The position numbers and the translations under genes are program-made. The notes beneath the pieces are model-generated. The model saw nothing but the letters and a program-made list of their open reading frames with translations, ran no database searches and was not told the DNA's origin. Positions 41,898 through 49,560 of a stretch of DNA of 64,000 nucleotides are shown piece by piece (the first letter of the stretch is position 1; each line of letters opens with the position of its first letter). This DNA comes from Nocardioides sp. JS614 (GTDB taxonomy: Bacteria > Actinomycetota > Actinomycetes > Propionibacteriales > Nocardioidaceae), in the NCBI RefSeq assembly GCF_000015265.1, contig NC_008699.1:1302001-1366000 (forward strand), in the 5' to 3' direction.

Positions 41898-42809
41898 ATG
41901 CAGCTTCGCTACGTCTTCTCCGAGCTCGGCCAGGGCCTGCGCCGCAACCTGTCGATGCACCTGGCGGTGATCCTGACCCTCTTCGTGTCCCTCACGCTGG
42001 TGGGCCTGGGGGTGCTGCTCAACCAGCAGGCCACGAAGGCTGCCGACCAGTGGGGCTCGGAGCTGCAGATCACGGCGTTCCTGTGCAAGGCGCGCGACGA
42101 CAACCCGGCCTGCACCAGCGAGGTCACCGACGCGCAGAAGGACCGGATCACCAAGGTCATCGAGGAGAACCCGGAGGTCGCCGGCTACCGCTTCGAGACC
42201 AAGGAGGAGGCCTTCGCGAAGATCAAGGACCTCCTCGGCGCGGACAAGTTCGCGGGGCCCAACCCGGCCGCAACCGCCGACGACATGCCGGAGTCGGTCT
42301 GGATCACGCTCGAGGACCCCGACGAGTACGCCGGCATCGAGAGCGCGATCGTCGGCCTCGACGGAGTGTCGAACGTGCGCGACCAGCGCCAGATCGTGGG
42401 CCCGGTGCTCCAGGGCCTGCGGGTGATGCAGTGGGGCGCGTTCTGGATCGCCGCGTTCCTGGTGGTCGCGGCGCTGCTGCTGGTGGCGAACACGATCCGG
42501 CTCGCGGCCTTCGCGCGCCGCCGGGAGATCGGCATCATGCGGCTGGTCGGTGCGTCCACCCTCTACATCGCGCTGCCGTTCATCATGGAGTCATTGGTGA
42601 CCGCGGCGATCGCGGTCGGGGTGTCCGTCGGCACCCTCGGCGCGTTCATGTGGTTCGCGGTCCACGGCCGGCTGGAGGACCTGGTCGGCTTCATCCCGTG
42701 GATCGGGGCCGGGGAGTTCACCGTCGCAGCCATCTGGGTCGCGGTGCTCGGCCCGGTCCTGACGCTGCTGCCGACACTCGTGCTGACGCGCAAATACCTC
42801 AAAGTCTGA
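41898..42809 (+). CDS. ftsX: Cell division protein FtsX
   Basis: Membrane subunit of 303 residues with four helices (about 24-44, 175-197, 215-240 and 275-298) and a large extracytoplasmic domain between the first two (about 45-170; LQITAFLCKARDDNPACTSE, two cysteines). The YRFETKEEAFAKIKDLL motif and the AFARRREIGIMRLVGAS coupling loop are typical. FtsX relays FtsE ATP hydrolysis to extracellular peptidases, most likely the M23 protein encoded next. ATG 41898. Confidence 0.96.
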   Translation: MQLRYVFSELGQGLRRNLSMHLAVILTLFVSLTLVGLGVLLNQQATKAADQWGSELQITAFLCKARDDNPACTSEVTDAQKDRITKVIEENPEVAGYRFETKEEAFAKIKDLLGADKFAGPNPAATADDMPESVWITLEDPDEYAGIESAIVGLDGVSNVRDQRQIVGPVLQGLRVMQWGAFWIAAFLVVAALLLVANTIRLAAFARRREIGIMRLVGASTLYIALPFIMESLVTAAIAVGVSVGTLGAFMWFAVHGRLEDLVGFIPWIGAGEFTVAAIWVAVLGPVLTLLPTLVLTRKYLKV

Positions 42810-42864
42810 CGCGCGCACGTTACCGTCGAGGAGTTCTCTTCCCCGAACACGTGAAGGCAGACCG

Positions 42865-44124
42865 GTGCGTCTCTTCCCCCGTACCGCACGCCATCGCCTG
42901 ACGGCAGCCACCGCGGCCTGCACGCTGGCGATCGGTGCGCTGGCCGTTCCCCTCGCGAACGCCGAGCCGAAGGACCTCAAGCACAAGCAGCAGCAGGCCC
43001 AGCAGCAGGTCAAGAGCGCCGAGCAGGACCTCGACGAGTCCAGCGCGCGGCTGCGCCGGGCCCAGGGCGCGCTGGACCGGGCGATCCACGAGCTCTCGAC
43101 CGCCCGTGGCGAGCTGCGGGCCGCCAGCGCCCGCCTCCAGGCCGCCGAGATCCGCGACCGCGAGATGCAGGCCCGCCTCGAGACCGCCGAGCAACGGCTC
43201 GTCGACGCGCAGACCGACCTCGCCGACGGCCAGGCGGCCCTCGACGACCAGCGGCTGAAGCTGACCGACACGGTCACCGACATCTACGAGCAGGGCGACC
43301 CGCAGCTGCTCGCGTTCGCCACGCTGCTGGAGTCGCGGAGCACCGCCGACCTGACCCGCCAGTCGGCGCTCAACGACGTGATCGTGGGTCGTGAGGCCCG
43401 GGCGTACGACGACCTCCACGCCGCCGAGGTGCTGCTCCAGGTCCGCGAGAACCAGGTGCAGGCCGCCCGCGACGACGTCGAGGTGCAACGCCAGGCTGCC
43501 GCCGAGCACCTGGTCACGATGGAGACCCTGCACCAGGAGGCGCGCGCCGCCCGCGACAAGGTGATGACCCTGGTGGAGACCCGGCGCGACGCGCGCGCCG
43601 GCGCGATCCGGGCCCGCCAGCAGGACCGCAAGGAGCTGCAGGAGGCCAAGCGCCGCGAGAACCACGTCCGCCAGCTGATCCTGGCGGCCGCCCGCCGCGC
43701 CAAGGGCGGCTACACCGGGCCGACCAACGGCCTGATGATCCGGCCCGTCCCCGGCGTGGTCACCTCGCCGTTCGGCTACCGGATCCACCCGATCTACGGC
43801 TACTGGGGTCTGCACGACGGCACCGACTTCGGGGTCTCCTGCGGCGAGGGGATGCGCGCGGTGGCCTCGGGCACCGTGATCGCGAAGTACTTCTCGTCGG
43901 TCTACGGCAACCGCCTCTACCTCAGCCTGGGCCAGATCAACGGCAAGAACGTCACCGCGGTCTACAACCACGCCACCGGCTACCGGGTCGGCGTCGGCGA
44001 CCGCGTCAGCCAGGGCGAGATCGTCGGGTACGTCGGCTCCACGGGCTGGTCGACCGGCTGCCACCTGCACTTCTCGATCCTGGTGAACGGCACCGCCGTG
44101 GACCCAATGAACTGGCTGCCCTGA
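42865..44124 (+). CDS. Coiled-coil M23 peptidase, likely FtsEX-controlled
   Basis: Secreted protein of 419 residues: signal peptide (1-33, ending NAE), long coiled coil (about 35-275, QQQAQQQVKSAEQDLDESSARL), then a LytM/M23 domain (about 285-419). Zinc ligands are His317 and Asp321 (GLHDGTD) and His402, with a further His400 in CHLHFSI. The layout matches EnvC- or RipC-like proteins that are gated by FtsEX. All ligands are intact, so it should cut peptidoglycan itself rather than only activate amidases. GTG 42865; it follows ftsX by 55 bp in the same operon. Confidence 0.93.
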   Translation: MRLFPRTARHRLTAATAACTLAIGALAVPLANAEPKDLKHKQQQAQQQVKSAEQDLDESSARLRRAQGALDRAIHELSTARGELRAASARLQAAEIRDREMQARLETAEQRLVDAQTDLADGQAALDDQRLKLTDTVTDIYEQGDPQLLAFATLLESRSTADLTRQSALNDVIVGREARAYDDLHAAEVLLQVRENQVQAARDDVEVQRQAAAEHLVTMETLHQEARAARDKVMTLVETRRDARAGAIRARQQDRKELQEAKRRENHVRQLILAAARRAKGGYTGPTNGLMIRPVPGVVTSPFGYRIHPIYGYWGLHDGTDFGVSCGEGMRAVASGTVIAKYFSSVYGNRLYLSLGQINGKNVTAVYNHATGYRVGVGDRVSQGEIVGYVGSTGWSTGCHLHFSILVNGTAVDPMNWLP

Positions 44125-44180
44125 CCCCGCCGGAACTTCTCGGCCCAGGGGTCTCCCGCTGGACGATCTTCTGTGATGGA

Positions 44181-44222
44181 CTCCCTCTCCTCGGGGGAAT
44201 GACGAGAGGGAGCGATACATGA
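44181..44222 (+). promoter_or_regulatory. RBS-sequestering hairpin and 7-codon leader frame before trypsin-like gene
   Basis: CTCCCTCTC (44181-44189) pairs perfectly with GAGAGGGAG (44204-44212), which includes the ribosome binding site of the protease gene at 44219. Inside the loop an ATG (44199) opens a short frame MTRGSDT whose stop TGA (44220-44222) overlaps the protease ATG. The leader could be translated and melt the stem; its own ribosome site (GGGGGA) is close to the ATG, so this is tentative. Reads as a translational switch or thermosensor-like element. Confidence 0.5.
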
Positions 44223-45061
44223 AGAAGATGTTCTGCGCGGTGCTCGCGGCCGCGATGCTGCCGGTGCTGTTCCTCGCCCGGCCCGCCCAGGCCAGCACGG
44301 GCGGCACGTTCGACGGCGCCAACCAGTACTCGAACGTCGGCCTGATCCTGTTCTACGACGCGACCGGCCGCTACCGCTGCAGCGCGACCCTGATCAGCCC
44401 CACGGTGCTGGTCACCGCGGCGCACTGCACCGACGGCGACGTCGGCAGCGTGCTCGTCGACTTCCGCAACTTCATCGCCGCGACCGGCCCCTCGCCGTAC
44501 GCGCCGGCCGCCGACCCGTCCGCGGGCTACACCGACCAGGAGATCGCGGACATGGGCTTCGTGTCGGGCACGGCCCACGCCCACCCGGCGTACTCCGACT
44601 TCACCGACATGGACAACTGGAACGACGTCGGCGTGGTCGTCCTCGACGAGCCGGTGGACATCGCCCCGGCCAGCCTGGCCGGCCTGGGCACCCTGGACCA
44701 GATCGGCACCAACAACCTGCGCAAGACCCTGTTCCGTGCGGTCGGCTACGGCACCGAGGTGCGCAAGTCCGAGACCGGACCGCAGAACCCGACGCCGCAG
44801 AGCTACCCGCTCGAGCGGCGCTACGTCGACATGCCCGGCCAGAAGCTCACCCCGCAGATCCTGCAGACCAACGGCAACGAGCGCGACGTCTTCGGCACCG
44901 GCGGCACCTGCTTCGGCGACTCCGGCGGTCCGGTGTTCTACCAGGGTGAGATCGTCGCGGTGACCAGCTACGGCTACACCTCGAACTGCCGCTACCTCGG
45001 CGGCTACCAGCGCGTGGACATCGCGGTCACCCAGGACTGGGTCAACTCCTTCCTGAGCTGA
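44219..45061 (+). CDS. Secreted trypsin-like serine protease (S1)
   Basis: Secreted protease of 280 residues. Signal peptide (1-25, ending AQA), then an S1 chymotrypsin-fold domain with the triad His69 (TAAHC), Asp136 (NDVGVVVL) and Ser235 (GDSGGP). Residue context (Thr/Cys at 229-231 before FGDSGGP) gives no firm specificity. No pro-peptide is obvious. ATG 44219 follows GGGAG, but this ribosome site is buried in a hairpin (44181-44212). The gene lies between the FtsEX set and smpB and ends before a terminator hairpin at 45081. Confidence 0.93.
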   Translation: MKKMFCAVLAAAMLPVLFLARPAQASTGGTFDGANQYSNVGLILFYDATGRYRCSATLISPTVLVTAAHCTDGDVGSVLVDFRNFIAATGPSPYAPAADPSAGYTDQEIADMGFVSGTAHAHPAYSDFTDMDNWNDVGVVVLDEPVDIAPASLAGLGTLDQIGTNNLRKTLFRAVGYGTEVRKSETGPQNPTPQSYPLERRYVDMPGQKLTPQILQTNGNERDVFGTGGTCFGDSGGPVFYQGEIVAVTSYGYTSNCRYLGGYQRVDIAVTQDWVNSFLS

Positions 45062-45080
45062 CCCCGACCCGGGTCGCCCG

Positions 45081-45128
45081 GGACGTCATACGGAGGGTGT
45101 TGCCCCTTGCACCGTCCGTATGACGTCC
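45081..45128. terminator. 14-bp inverted repeat between protease and smpB genes
   Basis: GGACGTCATACGGA (45081-45094) and its exact complement (45115-45128) flank a 20-base loop, 20 bp after the protease stop. A stem-loop here would end the protease transcript before smpB. No T-run. Confidence 0.6.
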
Positions 45129-45171
45129 GCCGACTCGGCATTCCGGTTGCCGGTCCTGGGAGAATGGGCGG

Positions 45172-45651
45172 ATGGCCAAGGAGCAGGGGCGCAAGCTGAT
45201 CGCGCAGAACAAGAAGGCGCGGCACGACTACCACATCGAGGACACCTACGAGGCCGGCCTGGTCCTCCAGGGCACCGAGGTGAAGTCGCTGCGGCAGGGC
45301 CGGGCGTCCCTCGTCGACGGCTTCGTGGACATCGACCGCGGCGAGGCCTGGCTGCACGGCGTGCACATCCCGGAGTACTCCCAGGGCACCTGGACCAACC
45401 ACGCCGCGCGCCGCAAGCGCAAGCTGCTGCTCAACCGCGACGAGATCGACAAGATCGAGCGTCGGGTCAACGAGAAGGGCCTCACGGTCGTCCCGCTCGC
45501 CCTGTACTTCAAGGACGGCCGGGCCAAGGTCGAGATCGCGCTCGCCAAGGGCAAGAAGTCGTGGGACAAGCGGGCCGCGCTCGCCGAGCGGCAGGCCAAC
45601 CGGGAGACCGAGCAGGCGGTCGGCCGCCGGCTCAAGGGCATGCATGACTGA
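45172..45651 (+). CDS. smpB: SsrA-binding protein SmpB
   Basis: SmpB of 159 residues, the partner of tmRNA in trans-translation, which rescues stalled ribosomes. The family core IAQNKKARHDYHIEDTYEAGLVL, LQGTEVKSLRQGRASL and the basic C-terminal tail (DKRAALAERQ... GRRLKG) that enters the decoding centre are present. ATG 45172 has GGGAG upstream. The gene for tmRNA lies 940 bp downstream, with an amidohydrolase gene between that overlaps the smpB stop by 8 bp. Confidence 0.97.
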   Translation: MAKEQGRKLIAQNKKARHDYHIEDTYEAGLVLQGTEVKSLRQGRASLVDGFVDIDRGEAWLHGVHIPEYSQGTWTNHAARRKRKLLLNRDEIDKIERRVNEKGLTVVPLALYFKDGRAKVEIALAKGKKSWDKRAALAERQANRETEQAVGRRLKGMHD

Positions 45652-46570
45652 GCACCCCGCGCCCGACCCGGCGCCCGACGTCGACGACGTACGCCGGTTC
45701 TGGGAGGGGCTCGGCCTGCCCGGCATCTTCGACGTGCACGTGCACTTCCTGCCGCCGAACATCCAGCGGGCCGTGTACGCCGTCTTCGACAGCGCCGGGC
45801 CGAAGATCGGCCGGGCGTGGCCGATCCGCTACCGCCAGGACCACGCCGACCGGGTCGAGCTCCTGCGCGCGATGGGAGTGCGCCGGTTCCCGACACTGCC
45901 CTACGCCCACAAGCCGGGCGTCGCGGGCTACCTCAACGACTGGGCGGCCGGGTTCAAGAAGGACGTGCCGGAGTCGCTGTGGTCGGCGACGTTCTACCCC
46001 GAGGCCGAGGCGGCGTCGTACGTCGGCGCCGCGCTGGCCGCGGGCGTGGAGGTGTTCAAGGTGCACCTGCAGGTGGGGGAGTTCCACCTCGACGACCCGC
46101 TGCTCGACGAGGTGTGGGGCCAGCTCGAGGCCGCCGGCACGCCCGTGGTCGTGCACGCGGGCTCCGGCCCGGTCGGCAACGACTTCACCGGGCCGGCCTC
46201 GACCGAGCGGCTGCTGCGGCGCTTCCCGCGACTGGCCCTCGTCCTGGCGCACATGGGCGCCCCGGAGTGCACGGAGTTCCTCGAGCTCGCCGAGGCCCAC
46301 GAACGGGTCTTCCTCGACACCACGATGGTGTTCACCGACTTCTTCCCGCCCTACCCGCCCGAGCTGGTCCCCCGGCTGCGCGACCTGGGCCACCGGGTGC
46401 TGCTGGGCAGCGACTTCCCGACGATCCCGTACCCCTACGCCCACCAGCTCGAGGGCCTGGCCCGGCTCGACCTCGGCGACGACTGGCTGCGCGCGGTGTG
46501 CTGGGGCAACGGCACGGCGCTGTTCGGTGCCGCGGGAATCGATGCGGCGCCGTCGGGGTTGACCACCTAG
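45644..46570 (+). CDS. Amidohydrolase family 2 metal-dependent hydrolase
   Basis: Amidohydrolase-2-like TIM-barrel protein of 308 residues. The metal site HxH is DVHVHF near residue 32, followed by VFKVHLQVG, VVVHAGSGP, LAHMGAP and the C-terminal GSDFPTIPYPY. The family includes 2-amino-3-carboxymuconate decarboxylase-like and dihydroorotase-like proteins; the reaction here is unknown. It overlaps smpB and precedes ssrA by 20 bp, a setting that recurs around tmRNA genes, although no functional link to trans-translation is known. No signal peptide. Confidence 0.88.
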   Translation: MTEHPAPDPAPDVDDVRRFWEGLGLPGIFDVHVHFLPPNIQRAVYAVFDSAGPKIGRAWPIRYRQDHADRVELLRAMGVRRFPTLPYAHKPGVAGYLNDWAAGFKKDVPESLWSATFYPEAEAASYVGAALAAGVEVFKVHLQVGEFHLDDPLLDEVWGQLEAAGTPVVVHAGSGPVGNDFTGPASTERLLRRFPRLALVLAHMGAPECTEFLELAEAHERVFLDTTMVFTDFFPPYPPELVPRLRDLGHRVLLGSDFPTIPYPYAHQLEGLARLDLGDDWLRAVCWGNGTALFGAAGIDAAPSGLTT

Positions 46571-46590
46571 ACTGGAAGCACAACTCAAGA

Positions 46591-46958
46591 GGGGCTGATC
46601 GGTTTCGACTTGGGACGTTAGTTCCAGGGGAAGCGGGTCGAGAAGCCAGCGCCATCTCGTAAACGATCGCTGGAAACCTATAACTGCCAACACCAATCGC
46701 AGTTCCTTCGCTCTCGCTGCCTGAGCAGTGATCGAAGCGTCAGTCCGGGCACCTGTCTCCGTCCCGGGTCCTGGCGTCATCTAGGAGACTTGCCGCCCAC
46801 TCCGCGTCACGGAGGGTGAGCGGGACTTTTCCGTGACTGAGCCTGTCGGGGACGTGTCCGTGCGAGCCCCGGGGCCGAGAAAAGCGACAGCACGGACTGC
46901 ACCCGGAGAAGACCTGGTTCGACGCTCGAGGACCGGGGTTCGATTCCCCGCAGCTCCA
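46591..46958 (+). ncRNA. ssrA: Transfer-messenger RNA
   Basis: tmRNA of about 368 nt. The 5' end GGGGCTGATCGGTTTCGACT and the 3' end with TTCGATTCCCCGCAGCTCCA form the tRNA-like acceptor and T arm. The internal tag frame is at 46686-46724 and encodes ANTNRSSFALAA followed by TGA, close to the tags of other actinobacteria; the tagged protein is degraded. The CCA end is not encoded. It acts with SmpB, whose gene is upstream. A strong hairpin terminator follows (46971-47010). A terminal -10 region is not clear. Confidence 0.96.
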
Positions 46959-46970
46959 CAACAACGTGAT

Positions 46971-47010
46971 CAGGTCCCGGCACCGAGCGAAGCGACGGTG
47001 CCGGGGCCTG
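46971..47010 (+). terminator. ssrA terminator hairpin
   Basis: A 15-bp stem (46971-46985 / 46996-47010), core CCCGGCACCG with CGGTGCCGGG, lies 12 bp after the mature tmRNA end. Flanking GTGA/TCAC bases extend it after a single-base bulge. The 170 bases from there to the arsR promoter hold nothing I recognise. Confidence 0.8.
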
Positions 47011-47181
47011 TCACGTTCTCGGACCGAGCCGAGTGGGCGGTTCTGCACCGGGGGAGCGAAGCGGAGGAGGTGCCGAAGCGCCAACTCGGCGATCGCCGCC
47101 GACGGCGGGTGACCACGTCGTACGTCGGGCGCCGCCCGTCGGGGAGGCGCCGGTCGCTGTGCCGCCCGACACACAAAGCGG

Positions 47182-47225
47182 TTGACGGCACCCATCCATT
47201 GGTCAATAGTTAGGCATATGCCTAA
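47182..47225 (+). promoter_or_regulatory. ArsR-type promoter with operator over the start codon, probably leaderless
   Basis: TTGACG (47182-47187) and AATAGT (47205-47210) are a -35 and -10 with 17-bp spacing. Transcription would begin about 47217-47218, at the ATG itself, so the mRNA is leaderless. A perfect 16-bp palindrome TTAGGCATATGCCTAA (47210-47225) covers start site and start codon, a natural operator for the encoded ArsR-type repressor. Confidence 0.6.
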
Positions 47226-47559
47226 GTATCTCGACGAGCTCGACGTCGTGCTCCGCGCCCTCGCGGACCCCACGCGCCGGGCCGTCGTGGAGCGGCTCGC
47301 GAAGTCGCCGGCCGTCGTGTCCGAGCTCGCGGCGCCGTTCTCGATGGCGCTGCCCTCGCTCATGCAGCACCTGCGCATCCTCGAGGACGCGGGCCTGGTC
47401 TGCTCGGAGAAGCACGGGCGGGTCCGCACCGTCAGCCTGCGGCCGGGCGCCCTCGACGTGCTGCACCTGTGGTTGGGCGAGCAGCGCACCCCGGCCGAGC
47501 GTCAGGCCGACCGGCTCGCCATCCACCTGACCCGCAGCCCCGGAGGGAACCCGACATGA
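47218..47559 (+). CDS. ArsR-type HTH transcriptional regulator
   Basis: Winged-helix regulator of 113 residues. Seen: ALADPTRRAVVERLA at about 15-30, recognition helix region FSMALPSLMQHLRILEDAGLV, and a wing (SEKHGRVRTVSL). No metal-binding CxC motif is visible, so it is of the non-metal group that often precedes SRPBCC genes. ATG 47218 lies inside its probable own operator, hence autoregulation. It starts a three-gene operon with a RibD-C reductase-like gene and an SRPBCC gene (each overlapping by 4 bp). Confidence 0.92.
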   Translation: MPKYLDELDVVLRALADPTRRAVVERLAKSPAVVSELAAPFSMALPSLMQHLRILEDAGLVCSEKHGRVRTVSLRPGALDVLHLWLGEQRTPAERQADRLAIHLTRSPGGNPT

Positions 47560-48215
47560 CCCGCGTCCGCATCGACCTCAACATCTCGTTGGACGGCTAC
47601 GCGGCCGGCGAGCCGACCCCGGAGAACCCGATGGGGGAGGACTGGGAGCGCCTCACCGGCGCGTACGCCGCCACCCGCACGTTCCGCGAGCGGGTCCTCG
47701 GCGACACCAGTGGCGGTGGCACGACCGGCGTCGACGACGCCCATACCGCGGCGTACTTCGAGGGGGTGGGCGCGGAGATCATGGGCGCGGCGATGTTCGG
47801 GCTGCACTCGTTCCCGGACGACCCGGACTGGCAGGGCTGGTGGGGCGACCGGCCGCCGTTCGGCTGCCCGGTCTACGTCTTGACCCACACGGCACCGCGG
47901 CCTTCGATCCGCATGGAGGGCGGCACGACGTTCCACTTCCGCAGCACCGCGATCGAGGAGGTGCTGGCCGAGGCGGTCGAGGCCGCCGGCGGCTCGGACG
48001 TGCGCGTCGGCGGGGGCGTCGGCACCGCCCGCGACTTCCTCCGCGCCGGGCTGGTCGACCGGCTGCACGTCGCGATCGCCCCGATCCTGGTCGGCGGCGG
48101 TGCCCGGTTGTGGGACGACCTGCGTGGCCTGGACCGCACCCACCGGGTGACGAGCGAGGTGGCGGAGAGCGGCACCGTCCACGTCACCTTCGAGCGACAG
48201 AGCACCGAGCGATGA
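47556..48215 (+). CDS. RibD C-terminal/dihydrofolate reductase-like protein
   Basis: Protein of 219 residues of the RibD-C/DHFR-fold family. It begins RVRIDLNISLDGYAAG and has GGTTFHF, VRVGGGVGTARDFLRAGLVDRLHV and PILVGGGARLWDD, the NADPH-fold patterns. Such stand-alone proteins of actinobacteria reduce unknown substrates; they are not riboflavin enzymes by default. ATG 47556 overlaps the arsR stop by 4 bp and has GGAGGG upstream. The SRPBCC gene follows with a 4-bp overlap. Confidence 0.9.
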   Translation: MTRVRIDLNISLDGYAAGEPTPENPMGEDWERLTGAYAATRTFRERVLGDTSGGGTTGVDDAHTAAYFEGVGAEIMGAAMFGLHSFPDDPDWQGWWGDRPPFGCPVYVLTHTAPRPSIRMEGGTTFHFRSTAIEEVLAEAVEAAGGSDVRVGGGVGTARDFLRAGLVDRLHVAIAPILVGGGARLWDDLRGLDRTHRVTSEVAESGTVHVTFERQSTER

Positions 48216-48673
48216 CGATCGAGCGCCGCCTCGCCCACGCCGGATTCACCCTGACCCGCGACTACCCCGTTCCCGTCGAGCGGGTCTGGGCTGCGTTCGC
48301 CGAGGAGGACCAGAAGCGCGCCTGGTTCGGTGAAGGCGATGCCTACGAGGCCGGCGAGTGGGCCTTCGACTTCCGCATCGGCGGTCAGGACGTCGCCGAG
48401 GGGTCCTTCCACGACGGGCCGGTCTCGCGGTACGTCGCGACGTACACCGACATCGTCGAGCAGGTCCGGATCGTGACGACGTACGACATGTGGCTCGACG
48501 GGGTGCACATGTCGACCTCCGTGGCCACGCTGGAGCTCGAGCCGGTCGCCGGCGGCACCAGGTTCACCCACGTCGAGCACGGCGTCTTCTTCGACCGGTT
48601 CGTGGCCGACGCCCCCCAGCGAGAGGCGGGCAGCAGGGGACTGCTCGACGTCCTGGCCCGGCACCTCGCCTGA
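48212..48673 (+). CDS. SRPBCC (AHSA1-like) protein
   Basis: Protein of 153 residues of the START/Bet v1-like fold: FTLTRDYPVPVERVWAAFAEEDQKRAWFG at the N-terminus, central RYVATYTDIVEQ and TSVATLELEPVAGGTRFTHVEHGVFF. AHSA1-like members bind hydrophobic ligands. In operons led by such ArsR regulators they are often co-regulated stress or detoxification proteins; the ligand is unknown. ATG 48212 is in an ATGA overlap. Convergent with the lipoprotein gene, 7 bp apart. Confidence 0.92.
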   Translation: MTIERRLAHAGFTLTRDYPVPVERVWAAFAEEDQKRAWFGEGDAYEAGEWAFDFRIGGQDVAEGSFHDGPVSRYVATYTDIVEQVRIVTTYDMWLDGVHMSTSVATLELEPVAGGTRFTHVEHGVFFDRFVADAPQREAGSRGLLDVLARHLA

Positions 48674-48680
48674 CGCGAGC

Positions 48681-49178
48681 CTAGGAAGTGGCCCCGCCCG
48701 ACGGGTCCGGCTCGTAGCTGCCCTCCGGCGTCTCCACCCGGACCGGCCCGGAGCCTCGCTTGAGGGTCACGGCCCGGTCGCCGAGCTCGACCACGGTGCG
48801 CTCGTCCGCGGTGGCGGCGTCGAGCACGAGCCGCGGCTGCGCGCCGTGCCGGCCGGCACGCCAGGAACCCTTGCGTCCGTACCACCACAGGCTGCCGGAG
48901 TCCTCCTCTACGAAGTAGTCGGTGGTGTAGTCATCGCCCAGCTTCCAGGTGAGCGCCGACGCGTAGGTGCCATCGATGTCGTAGGTCTCGTCGACGAAGA
49001 TCAGCAGTAGCTCGCCACCGGGGCCGTCGAAGGCGCGGACGTCCTCCGGCCCCATCGCGAGCCACGAGTCCCGTGCCTGCGTGGCGTCGGACGTGGGCCC
49101 GTTCGAGGACGTCGCATCTGAGGAGCAGCCGGCGACGAGCAGGAACAGCAGGATCAGCAGGACCGCCGCGCGCTTCAC
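48681..49178 (-). CDS. Lipoprotein of unknown function
   Basis: Protein of 165 residues with a lipoprotein signal peptide (VLLILLFLLVAGC, Cys18). The mature part has mixed beta-strand segments (LLLIFVDETYDIDG, VVELGDRAVTLKR) and matches no family I can name. GTG 49178. Surface-exposed lipoprotein; stands alone and convergent with the SRPBCC operon. Confidence 0.8.
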   Translation of the reverse strand: MKRAAVLLILLFLLVAGCSSDATSSNGPTSDATQARDSWLAMGPEDVRAFDGPGGELLLIFVDETYDIDGTYASALTWKLGDDYTTDYFVEEDSGSLWWYGRKGSWRAGRHGAQPRLVLDAATADERTVVELGDRAVTLKRGSGPVRVETPEGSYEPDPSGGATS

Positions 49179-49248
49179 GCGCCCATGATGGCCGTTCGCT
49201 CCGGCGAGCGCGAGGGAAGCGCTGAGGGGACCTGGCTACGGTGACCGG

Positions 49249-49548
49249 GTGGGCGTGACGGTGCGGCTGCCGGGCGCGCGGGTCGACACGTGGCGAGCGA
49301 TCCCCGGCGAGACGAGGTGGGTCGACTACTCCTGCCAGGAGGCCGGCGACGACCTCGTGGTGTACGTCCACACCTTCCGCCGGGTCCGCGAGCGCCTCGA
49401 CCGCACCGAGGACCTGCTGCTCTGGAAGCCGGGCACCACCCGGGTCGCCCGGCGGTACGTCGTGGGGGAGTGGGAGGAGGTCGGCCGCGCCGAGCGGGAG
49501 TGGCCGCCGGCCGAGCTCCGGCAGATCCCACGCCGGCGGCGATCCTGA
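49249..49548 (+). CDS. Hypothetical small protein
   Basis: Protein of 99 residues without signal peptide or membrane segment; a tryptophan-rich, basic C-terminus (WEEVGRAEREWPP, RRRRS). I cannot assign a family. GTG 49249 is the only plausible start. It is divergent from the lipoprotein gene, 70 bp apart. Coding potential is fair (third-base GC) but it lacks homologues that I can recall. Confidence 0.6.
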   Translation: MGVTVRLPGARVDTWRAIPGETRWVDYSCQEAGDDLVVYVHTFRRVRERLDRTEDLLLWKPGTTRVARRYVVGEWEEVGRAEREWPPAELRQIPRRRRS

Positions 49549-49560
49549 TCGCTGCCAAGG

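Noticed and set aside
46940..47217. Integration site of an island at the ssrA 3' end
   Set aside because: No integrase and no repeated copy of the ssrA 3' end in the window; a terminator and an ordinary promoter follow.
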